Positions 8,218-16,495 of a DNA stretch of 64,000 bases are shown here, one piece after another. The stretch is from Streptomyces sp. NBC_01231 (GTDB lineage: Bacteria; Actinomycetota; Actinomycetes; Streptomycetales; Streptomycetaceae). The first letter of the stretch is position 1; each line of letters starts with the position of its first letter. Under the pieces are notes generated by a model. The model searched no databases. It saw only the letters and a program-made list of their open reading frames with translations, and was not told the origin of the DNA. The position numbers were made by a program, and so were the translations under genes. The stretch lies in NCBI GenBank assembly GCA_035999765.1, contig CP108521.1, forward strand, positions 5,270,001 through 5,334,000. The letters are read 5' to 3'.

Positions 8218-9108
8218 GTGACCGCATACGACGCCGTCGTGCTCGCCGGAGGTGCCGCCCGGCGGCTCGGTGGTGCGGACAAACCGGGAGTGCGGGTGGG
8301 CGGACGCGCACTGCTCGACCGAGTGCTCGCCGCCTGCGCCGACGCCCGCACCACCGTCGTCGTCGCCGACCCACGGCCGACCGCCCGGCCCGTGACCTGG
8401 GCGCGTGAGAGGCCGCCCGGCGGCGGACCGGTGGCCGCGCTCTACGCCGGGCTGCGGCACACCACGGCCCAGGACGTCGTCGTTCTCTCCGCCGACCTGC
8501 CCTTCCTGACCGAGGAGACGGTACGGCGACTGCTGACCGCCTTGGGGACCAGCGGCGCCGAGGGCGTGCTGCTCACCGACACCGACGGCCGCGACCAGCC
8601 GCTCGTGGCCGCCTACCGCACGTCCGCACTGCGCCGGGAGCTGACCGTTCTCAACGGAATGCCGGCCAGGAGCGGCTCCGCCGAGAGCGGCGGCCTCACC
8701 GGTCTGCCCGTGCGCCGGCTGACCGCGGGGCTCGACCTCACCCGCGTCCCCGATCCCGTCGCGTCCTTCGACTGCGACACCTGGGACGACATCGCCACTG
8801 CCAGGGCACGCATCAGGGAGCATGGGCACGTGTTGGATGAATGGATTACCGCAGTCAAGGACGAACTCGGCCTCGAGCTCGACGTCGACACGGGCGTGCT
8901 GCTCGACCTCGCCCGAGACGCCGCCCACGGTGTGGCGCGGCCCGCTGCCCCGCTGACCACCTTCCTCGTCGGCTATGCGGCCGCGCGGGCCGGTGGCGGG
9001 CCGGAGGCGGTGGCCGAGGCGTCCCGCAAGGCGACCGCCCTCGCCCTCCGCTGGGCCGACGAGGACACCGCCGAGGCCAAGCCCGACGCGGCCCCGGACG
9101 CCGGATGA
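8218..9108 (+). CDS. MobA-like nucleotidyltransferase fused to DUF6457
   Basis: Predicted molybdenum cofactor guanylyltransferase of 296 residues with a C-terminal extension. The nucleotide-binding signature LAGGAARRLGGADKPG lies at residues 8-23, with PPGGGPVAALYAGL near 62 and SADLPFL near 90. From about residue 203 a separate helical domain (VLDEWITAVKDELGLELDVD) resembles DUF6457, a small domain common beside or inside actinobacterial Mo-cofactor proteins. The start is GTG 8218, preceded by a G-run. The gene overlaps moeA by ATGA, which supports a Mo-cofactor role. Substrate (GTP or CTP) cannot be told from the sequence. Confidence 0.82.
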   Translation: MTAYDAVVLAGGAARRLGGADKPGVRVGGRALLDRVLAACADARTTVVVADPRPTARPVTWARERPPGGGPVAALYAGLRHTTAQDVVVLSADLPFLTEETVRRLLTALGTSGAEGVLLTDTDGRDQPLVAAYRTSALRRELTVLNGMPARSGSAESGGLTGLPVRRLTAGLDLTRVPDPVASFDCDTWDDIATARARIREHGHVLDEWITAVKDELGLELDVDTGVLLDLARDAAHGVARPAAPLTTFLVGYAAARAGGGPEAVAEASRKATALALRWADEDTAEAKPDAAPDAG

Positions 9109-10502
9109 CGGCCCGAGCCACCCGGGCAGGCGAGGACGCCGAGGACCTCGACGTCGAGGAGGTACTCGCCCTCGTGAACGAGAACCACGGACACAATGCC
9201 GGTGGTCAGGTACCCGCACCCGGCACGGAGGACGGCCGTCACAGCGACTCGCACGGTGCCGCTCACCGGCCGGAACACACGCAGGGGACCCGTCACCGGG
9301 CCACCCCCTGGCCCGAGGCCCGGGCGATCGCCGAACGGGCCGCCCGCACCACCCGTGGCGCCCGCCACGCCCCCGTCTCGGTCCTCCTCGACGGCGCCCT
9401 CGGTCTCACCCTGGCCGCTCCGCTCGCCGCCCTCACCGACCTGCCCTCCTTCGACACCTCCGCGATGGACGGCTGGGCGGTCGCCGGCCCCGGCCCCTGG
9501 GACGTCAGGGACGACGGGGTCCTCGCCGGGCACGCCGAGCCCGAGCCGCTGACCGACGGCGAGGCCGTCCGGATCGCCACCGGCGCCCGCATCCCCCCGG
9601 ACACCACCGCGGTCCTCCGCAGCGAGCACGGCCGTACCGACGACAAGGGGCGGCTGCACTCCACCCGCGAGGCGGCGCACGGCCAGGACATCCGGCCACG
9701 CGGCCAGGAGTGCCGCAGCGGCGACCAACTTCTCCCGGTCGGCGCCCTGGTGACGCCGGCGGTCCTGGGCCTCGCCGCGGCCGCCGGATACGACACCCTC
9801 ACCGTCGTCCCCCGCCCCCGTGTCGAAGTCATCGTCCTGGGTGACGAGTTGCTCACCAAGGGCACTCCGCACGACGGGCTGATCCGTGACGCCCTCGGGC
9901 CGATGCTCCCGCCCTGGCTGCGTGCGCTGGGCGCCGAGGTCATCGCCGTACGCCGACTCGGTGACCACGCCGACGCCCTGCACAAGGCGATCACCACCAG
10001 CGACGCCGACCTGATCGTCACCACCGGCGGCACCGCCGCGGGCCCCGTCGATCACGTCCATCCCACCCTGCGCCGCATCGGCGCCGAGCTCCTGGTGCAC
10101 GGCGTGAAGGTGCGCCCCGGCCACCCCATGCTGCTGGCCCGCACCAAGGAGAACCAGCACCTCGTCGGCCTGCCCGGCAACCCCCTGGCGGCCGTCTCCG
10201 GCCTGCTCACACTCGCCGAGCCGCTGCTGCGGACCCTCGCGGCACGGCCCGCCCCGGAGTCGTACACGCTGCCACTCCAGGACGAGGTGCACGGGCACCC
10301 GTACGACACCCGGCTCATCCCCGTCGTTCTGCGCGGTGACCGGGCGGTGCCGCTGCACTACAACGGCCCGGCGATGCTGCGAGGCATCGCGGCGGCCGAC
10401 GCCCTGGCCGTCGTACCGCCCGGCGGCTCGCGGCCCGGTCAGGAGAGCGAACTCCTCGATCTGCCCTGGGCGAGCGCCGGAATCGGGGTGTGTTTCACGT
10501 GA
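9105..10502 (+). CDS. moeA: Molybdopterin molybdenumtransferase MoeA
   Basis: 465 residues. MoeA inserts molybdate into adenylated molybdopterin. Residues 1-65 are a His/Gly-rich, probably disordered extension not typical of the family. Then come FDTSAMDGWAV (about 118-128), GARIPPDTTAV (about 160) and the cofactor-binding TTGGTAAGPVDHVHP motif (about 306-320), with LPGNPLAAV close behind and a C-terminal beta domain. It is coupled to the mobA-like gene by ATGA overlap. Its last codons form half of a parS site (10492-10505) and it overlaps the K+ channel gene by 13 bp. Confidence 0.92.
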   Translation: MTARATRAGEDAEDLDVEEVLALVNENHGHNAGGQVPAPGTEDGRHSDSHGAAHRPEHTQGTRHRATPWPEARAIAERAARTTRGARHAPVSVLLDGALGLTLAAPLAALTDLPSFDTSAMDGWAVAGPGPWDVRDDGVLAGHAEPEPLTDGEAVRIATGARIPPDTTAVLRSEHGRTDDKGRLHSTREAAHGQDIRPRGQECRSGDQLLPVGALVTPAVLGLAAAAGYDTLTVVPRPRVEVIVLGDELLTKGTPHDGLIRDALGPMLPPWLRALGAEVIAVRRLGDHADALHKAITTSDADLIVTTGGTAAGPVDHVHPTLRRIGAELLVHGVKVRPGHPMLLARTKENQHLVGLPGNPLAAVSGLLTLAEPLLRTLAARPAPESYTLPLQDEVHGHPYDTRLIPVVLRGDRAVPLHYNGPAMLRGIAAADALAVVPPGGSRPGQESELLDLPWASAGIGVCFT

Positions 10503-11596
10503 AACTTCCGGGCCAGGACGCGATCGCCCGGCAGGCGGACGAGCATCTCGTGACCCATCGGGTGAAGCTCCCGCGCACCGTGGTGGAGCACCCGTTCCGA
10601 CAGGTGGCCAAGCGGCTGTCGATGGCCCTGCTGGTTCTCGTGGCGACCGCCCTGCTGGTCTACGTCGATCGCGACGGCTACAACGACAACTCCGACGGCT
10701 CGGTCGACTTCCTCGACGCCTGGTACTACGCGACGGTCACCCTGTCCACCACCGGCTACGGCGACATCACCCCCGTCAGCGATGGCGCCAGGCTCACCAA
10801 CATCTTCGTCGTCACACCCTTGCGCGTGCTGTTCCTGATCATCCTGGTCGGCACCACGCTCGAAGTCCTCACGGAACGCACCCGGGAGGAATGGCGGCTC
10901 ACCCGCTGGAGGTCCACCTTGCGCGACCACACCGTCGTCGTCGGCTTTGGAACCAAGGGGCGGTCGGCGATCCAGACCGTCTGTGCGACGGGCCTGAAGA
11001 AGGAGCAGGTCGTGGTGGTCGACCCCAGCGGCAAGGCGATCGACGCCGCGACCGCGGAGGGCTATGCCGGTGTCGTCGGGGACGCCACCCGCAGCGAGGT
11101 GCTGAAGCGGGCCGAGCTGCACAAGGCACGGAAGATCATCATCGCGACCCAGCGCGATGACACGGCGGTCCTGGTGACACTGACGGCCCGGCAGCTCAAC
11201 AAGGGCGCGAAGATCGTGGCGGCCGTGCGCGAGGAGGAGAACGCGCCGCTGCTGAAACAGTCCGGCGCCGACGCGGTGATCACCAGCGCCAGCGCGGCCG
11301 GACGGCTGCTCGGGCTGTCCGTGCTCAGTCCCGCTGCCGGCATGGTGATGGAGGATCTGATCCAGCAGGGCAGTGGGCTCGACATCATCGAACGGCCGGT
11401 CATAAAGGCCGAGGTGGGCAAGCCGGCGCGGGAGACGAAAGACCTGGTGGTGAGCGTCGTACGAGGGCACCGGGTGCTCGGCTACGACGATCCGGCCGTC
11501 GGGGCACTGGAACTGACGGACCGGCTGATCACGATCGTGCGGGCGACGCCGAGCAGCCAGATCGCGCCCGACGCCCGACCGATTCCCCAGGACTGA
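10490..11596 (+). CDS. Potassium channel with RCK (TrkA-N) domain
   Basis: Two-transmembrane K+ channel subunit of 368 residues. TM1 (about 38-53) is followed by the pore with the selectivity filter TTGYGD (about 85-90), TM2 (about 103-122), and a cytoplasmic RCK domain starting TVVVGFGTKGRSAI (about 147). Such channels form tetramers gated by ligand binding to the RCK ring. GTG 10490 is the likely start and places MFHVKLPG at the N-terminus, encoded by the parS palindrome; GTG 10499 is an alternative. The 13-bp overlap with moeA suggests co-transcription. Confidence 0.87.
   Translation: MFHVKLPGQDAIARQADEHLVTHRVKLPRTVVEHPFRQVAKRLSMALLVLVATALLVYVDRDGYNDNSDGSVDFLDAWYYATVTLSTTGYGDITPVSDGARLTNIFVVTPLRVLFLIILVGTTLEVLTERTREEWRLTRWRSTLRDHTVVVGFGTKGRSAIQTVCATGLKKEQVVVVDPSGKAIDAATAEGYAGVVGDATRSEVLKRAELHKARKIIIATQRDDTAVLVTLTARQLNKGAKIVAAVREEENAPLLKQSGADAVITSASAAGRLLGLSVLSPAAGMVMEDLIQQGSGLDIIERPVIKAEVGKPARETKDLVVSVVRGHRVLGYDDPAVGALELTDRLITIVRATPSSQIAPDARPIPQD
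10492..10505. promoter_or_regulatory. parS: parS centromere site, copy 1
   Basis: GTTTCACGTGAAAC is a perfect 14-bp palindrome identical to the Streptomyces ParB-binding sequence. It lies across the moeA stop codon and the first codons of the K+ channel gene. Confidence 0.93.
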
Positions 11597-11679
11597 CCGT
11601 CCGACCGATCCCCCCGGAACCGCCCGTTTCCCCAGGCTGACCGCCGGCGGTACCGGGCCGACGGTCACCGAGGGGCTCG

Positions 11680-12528
11680 CTACTTACGGTTGTACAGCCG
11701 CATCGTGATCGGCCCGAAGACCGCCAGGAACAGGCCCGCCCAGCCCAGCGACCAGGCGACCTCGTCGGCCGGCCAGTCACCCGCCATCAGACCCCGTACC
11801 GCCGACGCCACATGGGTCACCGGACTGTTGTTGACGAAGGCCTGCAACCAGCCCGGCATGGTCTTCGGGTCGACGAAGACGTTGGACAGGAACGTCAGCG
11901 GGAAGATCACCATCATGCTGACGCCCATCACCGACTTCTCGGTGCGCAGCATCAGCCCGAACATCGTCCAGATCCACGAGAACGCGAACGAGAACACGAC
12001 CAGCAGCACGATCCCGGCGAGGACGCCGCCGACCCCGCCGTCCGGGCGGTAGCCGAGGATCATGCCGACCGTGAGCATCACGACCGACGCGATCGTGTAG
12101 CGCAGGGCGTCGCCGAGGAGATAGCCGACCATCGTCGACGGCCGCCAGATGGGCAGCGACCGGAAGCGGTCGAAGACGCCCTTCTCGATGTCGGTGTTCA
12201 CCGAGACGCCCGTGTACATCGTGATCATCACGACCGACATCACCAGGATGCCGGGCAGCAGGAACTGGATGTACTCCTCCGGGGACCCGGCCAGGGCGCC
12301 CCCGAAGAGGTACGTGTACATCAGCACCATCATGATCGGGAACGCCGTGACGTCGAAGAGCTGCTCCGGCACGTGCTTGATCTTGAGGATGGCCCGCCAG
12401 CCGAAGGTCAGCGAGGCCGACAGCGCGCTGGGCCGCGGCGGCCGCTCACCGGCGACGAGCAGCGCGGCGAGGGTTTCGGCTCTGACCGGGGCAAGGTCCT
12501 TGGTCTCCGTGGTCGTCGCGGTGCTCAT
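11680..12528 (-). CDS. ABC-2 type exporter permease (DrrB-like)
   Basis: Membrane subunit of an ABC-2 exporter, 282 residues with about six predicted membrane helices beginning near residue 62 ([20 protein letters not shown]). The hydrophilic N-terminus of about 50 residues is cytoplasmic. Its ATG overlaps the stop of the ATPase gene (ATGA), so the two make one transporter. DrrB-type permeases export daunorubicin-like drugs or other hydrophobic compounds; the substrate here is unknown. It converges on the K+ channel gene, separated by 83 bp with no clear hairpin. Confidence 0.88.
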   Translation of the reverse strand: MSTATTTETKDLAPVRAETLAALLVAGERPPRPSALSASLTFGWRAILKIKHVPEQLFDVTAFPIMMVLMYTYLFGGALAGSPEEYIQFLLPGILVMSVVMITMYTGVSVNTDIEKGVFDRFRSLPIWRPSTMVGYLLGDALRYTIASVVMLTVGMILGYRPDGGVGGVLAGIVLLVVFSFAFSWIWTMFGLMLRTEKSVMGVSMMVIFPLTFLSNVFVDPKTMPGWLQAFVNNSPVTHVASAVRGLMAGDWPADEVAWSLGWAGLFLAVFGPITMRLYNRK

Positions 12529-13580
12529 GCCGCCACCTCGTCCTTCGAGTCGTCGGAGCCGTTGGAGTCGTTGGAGTCCTCAGCGACTTCCGAGTTTTTG
12601 GTCTCGTGGGTGTCATGTCCGGTGAGGGCGAGGAACACCTCGTCCAGGCTGGGCTGGCCCAAGGAGAAGTTGTCGACGACGATCCCGCCGCGAGCCAGCT
12701 CGGCGAGCGCCCGGGCCGCCTGCTCGGCCGCACCCTGCCCGTTCGCCGCACCCGCCCCGACACGGGCCGTCAGCGCCACCGGATCCGGCTCGAGCTGCAC
12801 GTCCGCGTCCAGGGTCAGCCGCAGCACCTCCTCGGCCTGCGGCCGCTGCGCCGGATCACGCAGGCGCAGATGTACGGAGCCGGCGCCCACGGACGCCTTC
12901 AGCTCGCCCTTGGTCCCCTCGGCGATCACCTTGCCCTGGTCGATGACGGCGATCCGGGACGCCAGTTGGTCGGCCTCGTCGAGGTACTGCGTGGTCAGCA
13001 GCACGGTGGTGCCCTGGGCGACGACCGCGCGGATGATGTCCCACACCTGGTTGCGGCTGCGCGGGTCGAGGCCGGTCGTCGGCTCGTCGAGGAAGAGCAG
13101 GTCCGGGGTGTTGAGGATGGAGGCGGCGATGTCGATACGGCGCCGCATACCGCCGGAGTAGTGCTTGACCTGCTTCGCGCCCGCGTCCGTGAGGCCGAAG
13201 GCTTCCAGCAGCTGCCCGGAACGCTCCCGCGCGGCCTTCTTGCCGTGGCCGAGCAGTCGGCCCAGCAGGATCAGGTTCTCGGTACCGGTGAGGTCCTCGT
13301 CCACCGACGCGTACTGGCCGGTGAGGCTGACCCGGCCGCGGACCTCGTCGGCCTCGCGCACGATGTCGTGGCCGAAGACGTGGGCCTGGCCGCCGTCGGG
13401 TCGCAGCAGGGTGGCGAGCATCTTCACGGTGGTCGTCTTGCCGGCGCCGTTCGGGCCGAGAACGCCGTAGACAGTGCCGGCCGGCACCGCGAGGTCGACT
13501 CCGTCGACGGCCCGTGTCTCGCCGAACGTCTTCACCAGGCCTGCGGTCTCGATGGCCAGGCCGGACGTGTGCTGGCTCAT
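12525..13580 (-). CDS. ABC exporter ATPase (DrrA-like)
   Basis: 351-residue ATP-binding subunit. Walker [10 protein letters not shown] is at residues 42-50, the signature HYSGGMRRR near 140, Walker [13 protein letters not shown] near 162, and the C-terminal DrrA-type extension reaches [18 protein letters not shown] near 320. The last 25 residues are a Ser/Asp/Asn-rich tail ([14 protein letters not shown]) whose repeat-like codons look slippage-prone. It is coupled to the permease gene by ATGA overlap. Drug or lipid export is inferred from the family. Confidence 0.92.
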   Translation of the reverse strand: MSQHTSGLAIETAGLVKTFGETRAVDGVDLAVPAGTVYGVLGPNGAGKTTTVKMLATLLRPDGGQAHVFGHDIVREADEVRGRVSLTGQYASVDEDLTGTENLILLGRLLGHGKKAARERSGQLLEAFGLTDAGAKQVKHYSGGMRRRIDIAASILNTPDLLFLDEPTTGLDPRSRNQVWDIIRAVVAQGTTVLLTTQYLDEADQLASRIAVIDQGKVIAEGTKGELKASVGAGSVHLRLRDPAQRPQAEEVLRLTLDADVQLEPDPVALTARVGAGAANGQGAAEQAARALAELARGGIVVDNFSLGQPSLDEVFLALTGHDTHETKNSEVAEDSNDSNGSDDSKDEVAA

Positions 13581-13916
13581 GGTGGGTGTCCTTCCGCGCT
13601 CTTGGGTGACGCATGGGGAGACCTTTACCGTCGCGCAAACTCATCGGTCGCGCACAGGGATTTTTCGGGAGACCGGCCGAAGGGCGGAGCATCGGCCAAA
13701 CCAACGACGGAGCCGACACGGGCCCGGAGTCCTAGGCGAGGTCGGATCGGGCCCGGAGACCGAGCGGGCCGGAGTCCCAGGAGACGTCGGATCGGGCCGG
13801 AGTCCCAGGCGAGGTCGGATCGGGCCGGAGTCCCAGAAGAACTCGGATCGGGCCCCGAGGCCCAGGAGACGCCGGGGAGAGGCCTGGGCGTCGGTGGCCC
13901 GGGTAGCGTCCCCTTC
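13581..13916. other. Divergent intergenic region with repeat array
   Basis: 336 bp between the ABC ATPase gene (-) and the quinone oxidoreductase gene (+). No open frame is convincing. The centre holds the 28-bp repeat array (13724-13870). TAGCGT at 13904-13909, 7 bp before the next ATG, looks like a -10 box of a leaderless transcript. Confidence 0.6.
13724..13870. repeat. Degenerate 28-bp tandem repeat
   Basis: The word TCGGATCGGGCC recurs at 13742, 13787, 13815 and, degenerate, at 13843. Spacings are 45, 28 and 28 bp, and each copy is followed by a CGGAGTCCCAG-like half. About four to five units are present, one partly duplicated. Noncoding and GC-rich. Confidence 0.75.
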
Positions 13917-14897
13917 ATGCATGCGATCACGATTCCCGAACCTGGTGGGCCCGAGGCGCTGGTGTGGGACGAGGTCCCTGATCCTGTGCCCGGCGAGGGC
14001 GAGGTGCTGGTCGAGGTGGCGGCCAGTGCCGTCAACCGCGCCGACATTCTGCAACGCCAGGGCTTCTACGACCCGCCGCCCGGCTCGTCCCGCTACCCCG
14101 GCCTGGAGTGCTCCGGACGGATCGCCGAGCTCGGCCCCGGGGTCTCCGGCTGGTCCGTCGGCGACGAGGTGTGCGCGCTGCTCGCCGGCGGTGGCTACGC
14201 GGAGAAGGTCGCCGTCCCCGCCGGCCAGCTGCTGCCGCTGCCGAAGGGCATCGACCTCGGGCGGGCCGCGGCGTTGCCGGAGGTGGTCTGCACGGTCTGG
14301 TCGAACGTCTTCATGATCGCCCACCTCCGCCCCGGCGAGACGCTGCTCGTGCACGGTGGTTCCAGCGGCATCGGCACGATGGCGATCCAGCTCGCCAAGG
14401 CCGTCGGCGCCAAGGTCGCCGTGACCGCGGGCAGCAGGGAGAAGCTGGACCGGTGTGCCGAGCTGGGCGCCGACGTACTGGTCAACTACCGGGACCAGGA
14501 CTTCGTCGAAGAGGTCAGGAAGGCCACCGACGGCGCGGGCGCCGACGTCATCCTCGACAACATGGGAGCCAAGTACCTCGACCGCAACGTGCGGGCGCTG
14601 GCCGTCAACGGCCGGCTCGCGATCATCGGCATGCAGGGCGGCATCAAGGCCGAGCTGAACATCGCCACGCTCCTGACCAAGCGGGCCGCGATCAGCGCGA
14701 CCTCGCTCAGGGCCCGCCCGCTCGGTGAGAAGACCTCGATCGTGGCGGCCGTACGCGAGCACGTGTGGCCGCTGCTCGATTCCGGTCAGGTACGTCCGAT
14801 CGTCGACCGCGAGCTCCCGATGAGCGACGCGGCCGCCGCACACCGGGTGGTGGAGGAGAGCGGCCACATCGGCAAGGTCCTGCTGGTCACTCCGTAG
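13917..14897 (+). CDS. Zinc-independent quinone oxidoreductase / MDR family
   Basis: NADPH:quinone reductase-like medium-chain dehydrogenase of 326 residues, close to PIG3/QorA length. The GroES-like domain includes AVNRADILQRQGFYDPPPG (about 40-58); the NADPH fold shows LVHGGSSGIGTMAIQLAK near 143-160. Zinc ligands are absent, as expected for the quinone reductase branch. ATG 13917 is preceded by TAGCGT 7 bp upstream and no Shine-Dalgarno sequence, so translation is probably leaderless. It converges with the secreted-protein gene at 14960. Confidence 0.9.
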   Translation: MHAITIPEPGGPEALVWDEVPDPVPGEGEVLVEVAASAVNRADILQRQGFYDPPPGSSRYPGLECSGRIAELGPGVSGWSVGDEVCALLAGGGYAEKVAVPAGQLLPLPKGIDLGRAAALPEVVCTVWSNVFMIAHLRPGETLLVHGGSSGIGTMAIQLAKAVGAKVAVTAGSREKLDRCAELGADVLVNYRDQDFVEEVRKATDGAGADVILDNMGAKYLDRNVRALAVNGRLAIIGMQGGIKAELNIATLLTKRAAISATSLRARPLGEKTSIVAAVREHVWPLLDSGQVRPIVDRELPMSDAAAAHRVVEESGHIGKVLLVTP

Positions 14898-14923
14898 CCC
14901 CACGTCAGCCTCGCATCGCTCAC

Positions 14924-14965
14924 TCCTGAGGCCTCATGGATTCCCGCCCCGCGCGGGCCTCAGGA
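14924..14965. terminator. Inverted repeat between convergent genes
   Basis: TCCTGAGGCC (14924-14933) and GGCCTCAGGA (14956-14965) form a 10-bp perfect stem with a 22-nt loop. The right arm overlaps the stop codon of the minus-strand gene. Likely a bidirectional terminator. Confidence 0.5.
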
Positions 14966-15700
14966 GGCCCCCCGCCGCAACCGGAGCGCGACGAACGCGA
15001 GGCCCAGGCCGAGTCCGACGAGGATCAGCCCACCGCCCAGCGGGAGGATCGGCAGTCGGGGCTCGGCGGGACGCGCATCGGCCTGGCCCGCGCCGTGCGT
15101 CTGCGGCGCGGAGGGCACGAGGGACGGCTCCCGAGGAGCTTCCGGTACGGCGGTGACCTCGCCGTCCGCCTGACCGTCGACGTCGCCGTCCACGCCCTTC
15201 TCACCCACCTCGCCGACCAGGCCCTCCTCGGCTTCCTGGACGTCGTCGGCGTCCTGGACCTCCGCGGCGTCCGGTACCGGTTCCGTTTCCACCGGCTCCC
15301 GCCGCCCCGGCCGCTCCCGTCCCTCACCCGCCCGGCTCCCGGCCCGCGAGGGAACGGCGGCCGAGGGGGAGGGGACGACGGAGGCCGAGGCGGTGGCACG
15401 CGGCGGTGCGTGTGCGGGAACGGAGCCCGCCGGGCGCGCGGAGGCAGCAGCGGGGGACGAGGCGGCCGCGGGAGCGGAGGGTGACGCGGAGGACGAGGCG
15501 GCTGAGGAAGCGGAGGAGGAAGGGGCCGGGGAAGCGACCGCCCGAGCGCCGACGTCCCCCGACGACCTGCCCCCGAACGCCCGGGCGCCCTGGTACGGCG
15601 ATGACTCGGCCCCGTACGCCCGTGCGCTGCCGTAAGGAAACACCGACCCGCCCGCCCCCACCACGATGAGCAGTACCGTCGCCCGCACCCATGGAGTCAC
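14960..15700 (-). CDS. Secreted Ala/Ser/Pro-rich protein with C-terminal membrane anchor
   Basis: 246 residues with no recognised enzyme domain. A signal peptide (about residues 5-28, RATVLLIVVGAGGSVFPYG) is followed by a long low-complexity stretch rich in Ser, Ala and Pro (50-130), an acidic Asp/Glu/Val segment (140-190) and one C-terminal membrane helix (about 220-240) with an Arg-rich end. This is the layout of a cell-surface stalk protein, without a sortase motif. The start is GTG 15700 with AGGA 7 bp upstream. The function is unknown; G/C-biased codon use supports a real gene. Confidence 0.72.
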   Translation of the reverse strand: MTPWVRATVLLIVVGAGGSVFPYGSARAYGAESSPYQGARAFGGRSSGDVGARAVASPAPSSSASSAASSSASPSAPAAASSPAAASARPAGSVPAHAPPRATASASVVPSPSAAVPSRAGSRAGEGRERPGRREPVETEPVPDAAEVQDADDVQEAEEGLVGEVGEKGVDGDVDGQADGEVTAVPEAPREPSLVPSAPQTHGAGQADARPAEPRLPILPLGGGLILVGLGLGLAFVALRLRRGAS

Positions 15701-15836
15701 GGAACAATCCTGACTTTTGCCGACTGCACCGGCATTTTGGGGTGGGCCAAGGGGGCGACAACGGCCGGAGAAGGTGGATCAGCCCTTATTGGGGGCACCA
15801 CGCTGATGAGATGGAGCGGTGCGAGAGAATGGCGGC

Positions 15837-16379
15837 ATGGAGATGCCGAGGAACGAACGGTCGCCGGAGAACCCTCAGATCCTGGTCTTGGGTCAGGACG
15901 GGATGGCTCTCGGCGGCGGAGGCGACGAGGACTCCCGCGAGGTTCCGGTGACGGAGATGGTGGAGCAGCCGGCGAAGGTCATGCGGATCGGAAGCATGAT
16001 CAAGCAGCTGCTGGAAGAGGTCCGCGCGGCTCCTCTGGACGAGGCGAGCCGGGTGCGGCTCAAGGAGATCCACGCCAGCTCGGTGAAGGAACTGGAGGAC
16101 GGTCTGGCTCCGGAGCTCGTCGAGGAGCTGGAGCGGCTCTCCCTGCCCTTCACGCACGAGTCGACCCCGAGCGACGCCGAACTGCGGATCGCACAGGCCC
16201 AGTTGGTCGGCTGGCTGGAAGGGCTCTTCCACGGGATCCAGACCACGCTGTTCGCCCAGCAGATGGCCGCACGCGCCCAGCTGGAGCAGATGCGCCGGGC
16301 CCTCCCGCCGGGCGTCGGCGGCCACGAGGAAACCGACGACCCGCGCGCGGGCGGCCGCTCGGGCGGGCCGTACCTGTAA
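15837..16379 (+). CDS. bpa: Bacterial proteasome activator Bpa/PafE
   Basis: 180-residue homologue of the ATP-independent proteasome ring Bpa (PafE). A central four-helix region (about 45-160; MRIGSMIKQLLEEVRAAPLD and AELRIAQAQLVGWLEGLFH) matches the family. The C-terminus ends GGPYL, equivalent to the GQYL tail of the mycobacterial protein that docks into the 20S proteasome alpha ring. ATG 15837 is preferred over GTG 15819; GAGAAT 6 bp upstream could be a -10 box for a leaderless message. Proteasome genes are not in this window. A strong terminator follows directly. Confidence 0.88.
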   Translation: MEMPRNERSPENPQILVLGQDGMALGGGGDEDSREVPVTEMVEQPAKVMRIGSMIKQLLEEVRAAPLDEASRVRLKEIHASSVKELEDGLAPELVEELERLSLPFTHESTPSDAELRIAQAQLVGWLEGLFHGIQTTLFAQQMAARAQLEQMRRALPPGVGGHEETDDPRAGGRSGGPYL

Positions 16380-16386
16380 TCGAGAA

Positions 16387-16420
16387 AAGGGCCCGGCAGC
16401 CAGTGTGCTGCCGGGCCCTT
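16387..16420 (+). terminator. Terminator after bpa
   Basis: AAGGGCCCGGCAGC (16387-16400) and its perfect complement (16407-16420) form a 14-bp stem with a 6-nt loop. It lies just behind the bpa stop and also faces the 3' end of the kinase gene, so it may serve both. Confidence 0.85.
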
Positions 16421-16495
16421 CCGCTTCTGCCTGTTTCCCTTTCGCCTCTCCCTGCTTTCGCCTGCTTCCGCTCGCAGCTGCCTGCTGCTCCGCGA

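Noticed and set aside
6613..9219. An 868-codon minus-strand frame opposite bkdC and the mobA-like gene
   Set aside because: It is an antisense shadow produced by high G/C third positions; no domains are recognisable.
13724..13870. Repeat array as a CRISPR
   Set aside because: Units follow each other with no unique spacers, are degenerate, and no cas genes are present.
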